This document shows positions 45,961 through 56,014 of a stretch of DNA of 64,000 nucleotides, piece by piece; position 1 is the first letter of the stretch; the number at the start of each line of letters is the position of its first letter. The DNA comes from Calonectria ilicicola (Eukaryota; Ascomycota; Sordariomycetes; Hypocreales; Nectriaceae), in NCBI GenBank assembly GCA_020809705.1, contig CP085827.1:6820001-6884000 (forward strand). Direction: 5' to 3'. Both the position numbers and the translations under genes were made by a program. The notes below the pieces were generated by a model. The model was not told the origin of the DNA. It did no database searches and saw only the letters and a list, made by a program, of their open reading frames with translations.

Positions 45961-47127
45961 ATGACTTCTTCCGAATCTCGTCTTTGGCAACCATTGAAAT
46001 TGGGCAACATTACCCTCTCCCATCGCCTTGTAATGGCTCCTCTCACTCGCTATCGAAACGACGATAACCATGCTCCACTGGATATGATGGTTCAGTACTA
46101 TGCCGATCGTGCATCGGTCCCTGGAACTCTCATCATCAGTGAGGCTACTGGTGTTTCGCAAGCAGCAGAGGCAGACCCTGGTCTGCCTGGAATCTCCACA
46201 AAGGAGGAGGTTTTTGGCTGGAAGCGTATTTATGAAGCTGTTCATGCCAAGGGAAGTTTTATGTTCCAACAATTATGGGATCTTGGCCGTGCTGGCAACC
46301 CTGGGTATGTTAAAAGCCGCGGCTTCAAGTATGCTTCTAGCAGCGATAAGCAAATGGAAGGCCGACCTGAGCCCCCTGAGCCTCTGACCGAAGATGACAT
46401 CTGGCAAAAGATTGCCGATTTCCGCAACGCTGCCAAGAACGTCATCGCCGCTGGTGGTGATGGCGTCGAAATTCATGGTGCCCATGGATACCTAATTGAT
46501 CAATTCACTCGTGATAGTGTCAATGACCGTTCTGATAAGTGGGGTGGTTCGGTCGAAAACCGTGCTCGTTTCTTGTTGGAAGTGGTCAAGGCGGTTGTAG
46601 ACGAGATTGGGGCTGAGCGAACTGGCTTACGACTGAGTCCATTCGCCACTTTCCAGGGTTCGTACTCTTCCGATACCTGGGATCAAACTGGATATATCAT
46701 TCGCGAGCTCAAGAGGGCCGGGTATAAACTTGCCTATCTATCACTTGTTGAACCTCGTGGCAATCCCATTCATCTTGGCATTGTGCCCGAACAGCCTCTG
46801 GATGCTGTGAAGCCCTTCGGTAAGAAGGAACAGAAACTTGAGTTCATTCTTGAGGAATGGAATAATAGATCCCCTGTTGTTGTTGCCGGCGGCTATATGC
46901 CTGATACTGCAGCTGCCGCTTTGGATGGACGATACAAGAGATGGGACATTGTCATTGCTTTTGGGAGATACTTCATTTCGAACCCCGACTTGGTTTTTAG
47001 AATCAAGAATGGTGTCCCTTTTACTCCTTATGACCGCGAAACATTCTACGTCAGGAATAGCAGCATAGGATACAACGACTACTCTTTCAGCGAAGAATTT
47101 AAGATCGCGACAGCGCCCGCTGCATGA
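45961..47127 (+). CDS. Old yellow enzyme (NADH:flavin oxidoreductase / ene-reductase)
   Basis: An FMN-dependent ene-reductase of 388 residues from ATG 45961; the ORF is open upstream but family members start at this SRLWQPLKLGN segment. Features are VMAPLTRYR (FMN binding), FQQLWDLGRAG, the substrate-binding pair in EIHGAHGYLIDQF, NDRSDKWGGSVENR, and FGRYFISNPDL near the C-terminus. The intronless frame is complete. OYEs reduce alpha,beta-unsaturated carbonyls and quinone-like compounds; here it could serve detoxification or the neighbouring catabolic genes. It converges on the esterase gene with 229 bp between stops. Confidence 0.93.
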   Translation: MTSSESRLWQPLKLGNITLSHRLVMAPLTRYRNDDNHAPLDMMVQYYADRASVPGTLIISEATGVSQAAEADPGLPGISTKEEVFGWKRIYEAVHAKGSFMFQQLWDLGRAGNPGYVKSRGFKYASSSDKQMEGRPEPPEPLTEDDIWQKIADFRNAAKNVIAAGGDGVEIHGAHGYLIDQFTRDSVNDRSDKWGGSVENRARFLLEVVKAVVDEIGAERTGLRLSPFATFQGSYSSDTWDQTGYIIRELKRAGYKLAYLSLVEPRGNPIHLGIVPEQPLDAVKPFGKKEQKLEFILEEWNNRSPVVVAGGYMPDTAAAALDGRYKRWDIVIAFGRYFISNPDLVFRIKNGVPFTPYDRETFYVRNSSIGYNDYSFSEEFKIATAPAA

Positions 47128-47356
47128 ATTTGAAGCTAACTATAAATTATCCAGAGCATGTGTATAGTCAACAGGAAAAATAGTATAGAAGGATAGAAAA
47201 TTTGAATGTTTAGATCAGAAAAGATTTTACTTAATTTAATTCTATGCATTTTACGCTATATGTACACAGCGTGTAAGTTGATGTCGAAATGGAGCTCTAT
47301 CCTTTCGCCTTCTGATATATTTACTCCAGAACAGATCTCAAGTGGTTCTAGGCTCT

Positions 47357-49024
47357 TTATTTATTTAACCTTGCTGCCCTATCGGAATCCCTCCAGAAGA
47401 GACAGGCCTCCCGTCTGATACTATCAATCTCCACCTTGGTGTTATTGGGTTGTACAACAAGCTGTACTGGTTGATCAGCACCGCCATCATATTGAGGCCA
47501 CTCTGGGCTACCGGGATACCGATGAAGGTTGGGATCTCCGGTCGCCACAAAACTGCTCAAGTATGCATGATAAACGTGGCTAATCTCTGGGTACTGAGCC
47601 GTAGGTTCGTCCCAAGTGTATTGAGTATCTGAGGTGTGCGGGATGCCTTGCCAGGCTGGGAAATTGTTGTTGGTATTGAAACGAAGTTTCCATGTTGGCA
47701 CACCCGCAGTTGAAGTTCTAAATGCAGTCTCTTGGCCGGGGCAAATGTATGCGTAATCGCTCCATGCCGCTGATAACCGATTATACTGAGTGCTGTTGGG
47801 CGAATCAATGTAAGGTGAGGATGGATTCGTATTAGGATCTGGGTACAAGGTCTGTAGCAATTGCATATCATGAGAGTTTAGATCTGGCGAGATGTTATGA
47901 AGGTAATCCAGAAATTCATCGTCTGTTTCTATGTCTCCGCGCATATAATACTTTCCCTCATCTGTGGTTGTCGAAGAGATTGTGGGCACGTGGAAAAATG
48001 TCCCATCGATGCCGGATTGAGACCCCGGCTTCTCAAACAAATATCCTCCATGAACTGGCTGAAAAGGCCACGTTAGTTTAGGGTCATAGTCATTATAGAT
48101 CTTTGTGCTAATGTTTCGAATGGCGTTTATGTCGGCGTTTTGAAGGCAGCCAAAGGTTTCTTTGTTGCTCGATTTGTCATTGCACCCTAGATAAGCGATG
48201 TATTCATTGTATTGTTTCTTGTAGAGCGGGTAGCTCGTGTTGGGAAATGCTCTGGATGTGACAGATCCTGACTGGTGAATCGCTCGTGCGAATAGTGGTT
48301 GAGACTCGTTGCCATAGTTGTGAAAATAATGGATACCGACGGAATGACCACCAGCGGAACGTCCTCCAATAGTGACAGATTTCGGATCGCCGCCAAAGGA
48401 TCCAATGTATTTCTGAATGAACTGAAGGAAATGGTGCTGGTCTCGAATACCCAGATTTAGCAAACCTTCATCCTCAAACAGCGCTGATGGCAAGAATCCC
48501 AGAGAATTTAAGCGGTAGTGAAAGCTCACGACGACGATTGGAACCTGCGACGAAGCGACAAAAGCAGCACCGTCAAAGCTCGCCCAACTTCCAGCATAGA
48601 AAGCCCCTCCATGAATCCAAACAAGAACAGGTAATTTTTGACTGAGCGGTATCCCTCTGGTTCGATAAACATTGAAGTTGAGGCATGCCTCATCTTGGTT
48701 CTCAACAGGAATACGTGAAGTTGCTTGCTGAATACACGACTTTCCGTAAGCATTCGCTTTACGAATTCCCTTGATCGGGCTGGGCCAATCTATCGGTTGA
48801 AAACGACCACTTCCACTTTCAGTTGGCTGAGTGGAGTAGTCGATACCAAGCCACGCATCTACAAGGTCTGGAAGTTTTTGACCACTGTAAGTAGTGTTGA
48901 GGACTGTTCCCATGAACTTTCCATAACCGGGTAGGTCGATTGGCTTTTCAATATTAGTTGCTGCCTCAGTGGCTTGAACTAGGAAATGCGCAAGAATTGC
49001 ACTAAGCTGGGCTATAAATTTCAT
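47357..49024 (-). CDS. Secreted type-B carboxylesterase/lipase
   Basis: An intronless 555-residue member of the carboxylesterase type B family with a predicted signal peptide (MKFIAQLSAILAHFLVQATEAA). The oxyanion loop is HGGAF. The nucleophile elbow is GGRSAGGHS, so the usual GESAG glutamate is Arg while the Ser is kept. The acid is probably in the STTDEG segment, and the histidine is in GIPHTSDTQYTW. Several N-x-S/T sites and paired cysteines (for example CIQQ and ACLN) fit a secreted glycoprotein. It is divergent from the GH35 gene, 1,020 bp apart. It may deacylate plant-derived esters; the substrate is unknown. Confidence 0.92.
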   Translation of the reverse strand: MKFIAQLSAILAHFLVQATEAATNIEKPIDLPGYGKFMGTVLNTTYSGQKLPDLVDAWLGIDYSTQPTESGSGRFQPIDWPSPIKGIRKANAYGKSCIQQATSRIPVENQDEACLNFNVYRTRGIPLSQKLPVLVWIHGGAFYAGSWASFDGAAFVASSQVPIVVVSFHYRLNSLGFLPSALFEDEGLLNLGIRDQHHFLQFIQKYIGSFGGDPKSVTIGGRSAGGHSVGIHYFHNYGNESQPLFARAIHQSGSVTSRAFPNTSYPLYKKQYNEYIAYLGCNDKSSNKETFGCLQNADINAIRNISTKIYNDYDPKLTWPFQPVHGGYLFEKPGSQSGIDGTFFHVPTISSTTTDEGKYYMRGDIETDDEFLDYLHNISPDLNSHDMQLLQTLYPDPNTNPSSPYIDSPNSTQYNRLSAAWSDYAYICPGQETAFRTSTAGVPTWKLRFNTNNNFPAWQGIPHTSDTQYTWDEPTAQYPEISHVYHAYLSSFVATGDPNLHRYPGSPEWPQYDGGADQPVQLVVQPNNTKVEIDSIRREACLFWRDSDRAARLNK

Positions 49025-50044
49025 TTTGTGAGATGCAGTGTCGATTGAGAGTCATGGAGTATCTTGGAAGTATATAGTCTCATTGAACAACCGTATCTTA
49101 AGAACCCCTCACCGCCGTAGTTAAATAAATGTCACAGCCCCGCAACCTTATCAATCATCACTCATACCGAGTCCACTATTGTGCCATCAGAGTTATTTTG
49201 GTCCCCACAATGGGCATTAAACCCCGGTCAAAGCGGCCCTAGGAACCCGCTAAGGGCCAGAAATTACACAATTAATGCTGAAATAAGCGGGCCATGGCCG
49301 GACAAGACCTTATAACAGTTAGCCCCATGGGCGACAGAGGTGTCTGGAAATATTTATCGGAGTATAGTTCTGAGTTCCGCAAGAGTGTGGCTGTGCAATG
49401 AAGAAACAACAATGCAACCAGCACATCGTTTTATTCCTTTGTTCCTACCTTCCCTATTTAGTAAGCGAAGACTTAATGCGCGTTCAAACAGTACAGTAAC
49501 TTATGCAACAGAATAAAGCCTTGATAATGAGATGGATCCTTAAGTTATCAACTGCTGCACCGCTAAGATGCTTGATAAATGTCGGTCTGATTTTGATGAC
49601 AAGGACTGTGTGATGTGCGGTATGTCCGAGTTCAAAAGCTTGGAGATGGATCTAACAGCTCCAATCGAATTACAGCCATGTGGTACGATGATAAATATTT
49701 TAGGGGTCGGTATTTGAAACTGACGCCATGATAAACAAAATCGGTATTGCGCTTATTTACTGCAGCTATTTAACAGCTCCAATCGCGTTGGCTGATTTCC
49801 CCTAACCCCGCACACAGTACCCCTCAAATGGAGTCTAGGTACAATTTCCCGTTTTTATGGATAAATGGAAATTGTCCACCAATATCTACTGCTGGAATCT
49901 CGTGTTCGGTACTCGCTTCCGAGATCAAGGGGAGAGGCCTTTAGCCGGTGATTCTTGAAATCTATCATAAGAAAGGCGATGTTGGTCTCAACAGCTGGTG
50001 AGTTAAATTGAGCACCAAAAGATCACTATTGAAGTGCTATCATC
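49025..50044. promoter_or_regulatory. Divergent promoter region, esterase and beta-galactosidase
   Basis: 1,020 bp. It has an exact 15-base direct repeat TAACAGCTCCAATCG at 49653-49667 and 49771-49785, and a second repeated pair ATGATAAA...TCGGTATT near 49688 and 49729. These could be operator repeats or a partial duplication. No ORF is supported. Confidence 0.4.
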
Positions 50045-53000
50045 ATGAAACTTTTAAAGTTACTTGCTGTCTCTCTAGCAGCTGTTCATTCCCATGCATG
50101 GAATATTGGTGGTCGTGGAGGCAGGCCAACCGCGTTACTGCATGATTTGCCTGAAAGAGGATCAAATCAAAACATCGTAACATGGGATGAGCATTCGTTA
50201 TTCATCAATGGAGAGCGTGCAACGATATTTTCTGCTGAAATCCACCCATTTAGACTTCCAGTACCTTCTTTATACTTGGATGTCTTTCAAAAGGTCAAGG
50301 CTATGGGATTTAACATGGTATCATTTTACGTCGACTGGGCACTATTAGAAGGGAAGCCAGGTGACTTTAGCGCTGAAGGGGTCTTCGATCTAGAAATATT
50401 TTTTCAGGCTGCAAAAGATGCCGGAATCTTTTTGTTAGCTCGACCCGGACCCTATATCAATGCTGAAGTTTCTGGAGGCGGCTTCCCTGGCTGGCTACAG
50501 AGAGTCAAGGGAACACTGCGAACAAGCGCCTCGGACTACATCAGTGCCACTGATAAGTACGTTATAAAGGTTCTAAAAGTGTCACTATCGCCTAACTTTG
50601 AAATAGCTACATGAAGCATATTGGGTCGATCATTGCTAAAGCACAAATAACTAATGGTGGCCCAATCATCTTATTCCAGCCCGAAAATGAGTACAGCGTC
50701 GGCGTGAATGTGACGTTTCCCGACAAAAAGTACATGAAATATGTTAATGATCAAGCTAAAAATTCAGGGATCGTGGTTCCCTTGATCAATAATGACGCCT
50801 GGCCTGGCGGCACAGGGGCACCAGGATCAGGCATTGGCGCTGTGGATATTTATGTAAGTTTGACAGCTTGAATTGAAGTGAAAGCTAAAATTTATAGGGT
50901 CACGATGGGTATCCGCTTGGCTTCGATTGTGTGAGTTCATAGTTTGATCTTTGCTACGAAATTTGTGGGCTAATTTGGTAGGCCAATCCACATACTTGGC
51001 CCAAAGGCAACCTGCCCACAACATGGTATTCCCAACATGTTGAAATAAGCCCAGAAACCCCATATTCTATCATAGAGGTAATTTTAGGCTTGTTAATATT
51101 AGACTTTTACTGATTGAGAACAGTTCCAAGGTGGTGCATTCGATCCTCCAGGAGGATGGGGGTTTGAACAATGCTCCGTGCTAACAAACCACGAGTTTGC
51201 TCGAGTATTCTACAAGAATAACTTGGCAGCCGGCGTCACCATTTTTAATATATATATGGTTAGTCAAGAAACAAAAGAAAAGAAATATGGGAATGCAAAT
51301 GACAAGATGTGTGTAGACCTTTGGTGGCACTAACTGGGGTAACCTTGGCCATTGTGATGGATACACATCGTATGACTACGGAGCTGTAAGTTTTCGTGAC
51401 TAAAAGACTTATTCTGTGAGAGTTTTAACAATTACAGGCCATAAAAGAAGATCGAACCATTGTCCGAGAAAAATATTCTGAGATCAAGCTCCAAGGCCAA
51501 TTTCTGAAAGTTTCTCCTGGATATGCTATCTCGACACCTGGAAACCTGTCTACTTCACAGTATAGTAACAACAAAGACTTGGCGATCACGCCGTTAAACA
51601 GCAAAGATGGCGATGCATTCTTTATTGTTCGCCATGATGATTATTCAAGTACAGAGTCATCAAGCTATAAGTTAAAACTGCCCACTTCTGTTGGTACGCT
51701 GAGTATTCCACAGCTTGGTGGTTTTCTCTCATTGCATGGAAGAGACTCAAAGATACACGTAGCAGATTACCCTATTGGAGACTATGAATTGTTATACTCA
51801 ACAGCCGAAATATTCACATGGAAGCGATTTTCAGACAAGACTGTATTGGTGCTGTATGGTGGCCCGAATGAAACTCATGAAGTGGCTCTTAAAAAAGCCC
51901 AAAAGTTAGAATTGGCCGAGGGGAGCGATGTTGATTTCACTAAAAAAGACGGCTATTCTGTGTTTAAATGGAAGACTTCTTCAAAGAGAAGTATAGTCCG
52001 GAGTGGATCGTTATTGATTCATCTTTTAGGTAAGTCTAGAACCCTTGTCCAAAACAAAACTAATTCCGACAGACCGGAATGCGGTATATAATTATTGGGT
52101 ACCTGATCTGCCTGGAACAGGCACCAATTCAACATATGGAACATCTATTATGAATCCAGAATCTGTCATCATTAATGGGGCATATTTGATTCGGTCGGTT
52201 TCATTAGAAGGCTCTACTCTTTTCGTACGTGCAGATTTCAACGCGTCAACGCCATTGGAGATAATCGGTGCTCCGAGTCAGGCTTCGAGGCTTGAACTGA
52301 ATGGAGAAGAGCTAGATTATAAAAAAAACAAATTTGGGAGCTGGGTTATTGAGCCGGAGATAGCCCTACCAACGGTTCATGTTCCAGACCTATCTTCTCA
52401 AGAGTGGTACTACATAGACTCGCTCCCAGAAATCAAGTCGACATACGATGACTCTAAGTGGACGTTAGGGGATCATACCACTACCAACAACACGAGACTA
52501 CCTCTTCAAAATTCCGTTTCTTTGTATGCATCAGATTATGGTTTCCATGCTGGGGCTCTCATTTACCGTGGCCACTTCACAGCCGATGGTTCTGAGACGG
52601 AACTCAAATTATGGACCCAAGGAGGGCGGGGATACGCAAGCTCTGTATGGATTGGAGAAGAGTTCCTGGGATCATTTCAAGGATATGATGCCGCTGGAAA
52701 CTATAACTCTACTTATATCCTCCCAAAGCTAGAGAGGGGCAAGCGTTATGTCTTGACAGTAGTGGTGGACAATACTGGTCTGAATGGGAACTGGACTCCC
52801 GGACTTGACGAACAAAAGAGCCCAAGGGGTATTTTGAATTGGCTTATTATGTCTGGATCCAAAAGTGCAACAAAAACTATTAAGTGGAAACTCACTGGAA
52901 ACCTAGGCGGCGAGAACTTTGTCGACAGATTTCGAGGACCCCTCAATGAAGGTGGATTCTTTTTTGAGCGTCAAGGATATCATCTCCCATCGCCTCCCTT

Positions 53001-53418
53001 GCAAAGGTTCTCTGACGGGTCGCCCTTTCAAGGAATCAGAAAAGCCGGGGTAGCATTTTATACAACGAAGCTGCACTTAGACTACCCGTCAGAACAATTT
53101 GACATACCACTGGCGTTCAGCTTTGACAACATTACCACCTCAGATACTGGGGCCTACAGAGCCTTGATATTTGTGAATGGGTTTCAGTTTGGTCGGTATG
53201 TAAGCAACATAGGACCTCAGACACAGTTTCCTGTTCCGGAAGGCATATTTGACTACCACGGAGATAATTGGGTCGGGATTTCTCTATGGGCTCTTGAAGA
53301 AAAGGGTGCCAAATTGCCAGGACTCTCCTTGACAGCGGGTAACCCGATAAGGACTGGTCGACAAACGGTCCAACTCGTACAGGGAACTAGCTACAAGAAT
53401 CGTTCGCAAGCTTACTAA
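50045..53418 (+). CDS. Secreted GH35 beta-galactosidase
   Basis: Hydrolyses terminal beta-galactosyl residues of galactans, xyloglucan or pectin side chains outside the cell. Eight exons: 50045-50556, 50607-50853, 50898-50930, 50982-51077, 51124-51258, 51317-51385, 51438-52029 and 52073-53418, giving 1,009 residues, the size of large fungal GH35 enzymes. The signal peptide is [18 protein letters not shown]. The acid/base Glu is in FQPENEY, and the nucleophile Glu ends exon 4 (YSIIE) next to [11 protein letters not shown] in exon 5. [11 protein letters not shown] and the C-terminal jelly-roll domains follow. Every junction is GT-AG and in phase, so the gene is intact. Confidence 0.93.
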
Positions 53419-54448
53419 TAAGCACCACTTTCAAAAGAAGAAATGAATGGCTAAACACTGAATTACTGTGTGTATATATATTTGCATATCCTTTTAAGAG
53501 GGAGCTCGGACTTGGTCCTTCAGGGGCAGTGCAATAATTATCGCCAATACAGCAAACCGACCGCCTGTACACCCTACGCCGTACAATACTGTAAGAAATG
53601 GAACTTTAAGATGGAAATTTTAGATAATCTTGGCGGACCTTTGCTGTGAACTTTAATGGGATCTGGGCGTGAGAATGGATGCCTGTGGGCAAAGTAAGCC
53701 CAGAACTCTCACCAAAATAAACGATGACATAATATCTACAACGTGATTCTGAACTATTAACCACATACTTCATTCGATTGTTAAGTAGCTCCCTAAGGTA
53801 GATGACCCAAATACTAAAATACATAAAAAATACATTTAACGGCGGGCGAAGATGTCTGCTCATCAAATTCTGTGCATGAATTTTGTGGGTTTAGATGATA
53901 CTAAACAAACTGAGATTAGCCCTACTAGCCACATCGAAAAACCCAGCTATGCCTAGGTTGAGATGATGCAAGATGCTCAGGTCTAAAAGGCATAGAAACC
54001 GTTATCATTTGGCTCAAGTTCACCATATGACACATACGAACTACTATATTGATAATAATATTAGGATCATGTTAAATGACATTCTCCGGTCTCACGTATG
54101 GCTTATAGGAACTTCATCAATTTGGATGGCAGGAACTACCTGCTGGGGGCTTAAATAATGTATCATATGATTTGATACTCGGTGGATCAAGGATGAAGTA
54201 TTGAAGGTATTTCTTAGTCCCATGTTCTGTCCCGATGTTCTAAATTAAGCCAAAGCACACTAAAGCCATGGGCTTAGGCGGAATAAACAACAAGACTTAT
54301 ATCAACTAGTTTGAGGTATCCTAATAATGTGAGTAAATCTATGCTTCAGCATGGCCATGGAATCACCAATGTCGATCATTCCGAGCCGAACGTAAATTAT
54401 GCTCATGATATTAATTAGCTAGAAAATTCGCAAATATGAGACGAAATC
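53419..54448. other. Intergenic between convergent genes, no gene seen
   Basis: About 1 kb, AT-rich. It holds one GAGCCG word near 54383 and scattered short ORFs without family resemblance. Confidence 0.4.
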
Positions 54449-56014
54449 CTATCCTAATCGTTTACGATTACCTAAATAGACTTTTCTGGTCTGAGGTTGA
54501 ACAATCGCACACTTTGACTCTTGATCGTCATTACAAAACCGTGGACCCCAAAGCTCATACTCGAAAGTCAGATTCCCAACTGGACCATGTGTGCCATTAT
54601 CTCGCCTTAGTTGGATTGAGTCTACTTCACTAACGCTGGAGTAGCTCCTGTATTCTTGTTGACTTTCGACATCCTCTGGCCGTTGGATAGTATTTAAACA
54701 AATATCTTCCTCAGTCAAGGTCATTCCAAATTCATCCACCCGCTTCTTTGCACTATTATTACTACCACCAATAGTTTTAAAGGAGTGTTTTTGGTATTGG
54801 GCTCCGCTATTTCCAGGACTCCTGGCGGAAGAACCTCGATCGCCAATAAACCGGGGAGCGACATGTGACAGAAATCGCCGGAGTGTAGGAAGAGCTGCGC
54901 AAATTACCAACAGGTTCGATTCGACAAGCCTATTATCATAAAATCAGTTAGTAAAATGAAGACCTAGAGGGTTGTTGAGCCTTATTATTAACATTACAAC
55001 GGTTGTTCCAGAGACTGCCCACGTAATGTCTGCTAAATGAAGCGTTGGTAGGAGGAGGATCAATCGCAGAATAGCTGTGATGAATGTTCTAATAGTGAAT
55101 GCGTTACTATTTGGAACTTAGTGGCTGTATGGAATCCTTACGCTGAACCAATAGCGAAGAAAAACACAAGGCCAATCTTCTGTCGAGGCGGCATTTGCAA
55201 GCCGGCAATCATAGGAATCGGCAAAACGAGTAAAACCAGATCTGAGAAAATGTTGAGGGCGGCTGTGATGATGTAGAGTGCGGGTCGATTGATGCATGTT
55301 CCTGGTATAGTCAAGTTCCAATTCCTTTCAAAGGGTCGACAGCCCAACAAAATGCTGATAAAAATTGCTGCATTGTGGCCAGCGGACAAGAATAAAGCTC
55401 CCCAGCTCGCCCACTTCCACCATTTCTGTGGGGATAGGTGGCAGTAAAACAACCCTAATGATGTTTTACAGAATCCAGTCATGATAGCAGTAAGAATAGG
55501 CGTCACCACCATATACTAGATTGTTGGTTAGAAATGTGGTCATATCTAAATGAAAATTCTAACTGACATAGGCAGCCGTTTCTGCATTTAGAATCGGCAT
55601 TTCCCATGCATGTACACCAATGACCTTGATCATGAATGTATCTAGATTGAAAAAGAATTAATGTACAGAATCAGCATATTGAAAATATCAGCACTCACGA
55701 ACTGCGATAGCCTGTATCGCCACCGAAAATATCCACCCGATCGTTAGGCATGCTAAAGGTGTCTAAGTAGTCGCCTCGAGGAAGATGTAGAGATTTTGCT
55801 TACCCAGTTGCGTGTCAAATTTGCCCTGCAGTCGCAATTTTACATATAAATACTGCATAAAACAAAATGTTGAAGCCGGAAGCCCAACACTGAGGGCAAT
55901 ATACGCGGCGATATCATGTTGTTGGGTAGGATGTGTAAAGTTGACCTTGTAACCTTGGGGTGGTGGGATCAAAACTATTGTGCCATTAACGACGGATATG
56001 GTAAAATCCATCAT
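54449..56014 (-). CDS. PTH11-like integral membrane protein, second copy
   Basis: Six exons: 56014-55804, 55752-55699, 55641-55568, 55515-55142, 55088-54993 and 54929-54449, giving about 429 residues (an ATG three bases inside is an alternative start). The family hallmarks are FYCHLSPQKWWKW, a conserved aromatic block after the third helix, AALNIFSDLVLLVLPIPMI, and RQKIGLVFFFAIGSA. Seven helices are predicted, with a long polar tail. The last junction was placed at GT|TAATAA so that TTVVMLVESNLLV is restored. It belongs to the same broad family as the protein at 37.3 kb but is too diverged to be a recent duplicate. Confidence 0.82.
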
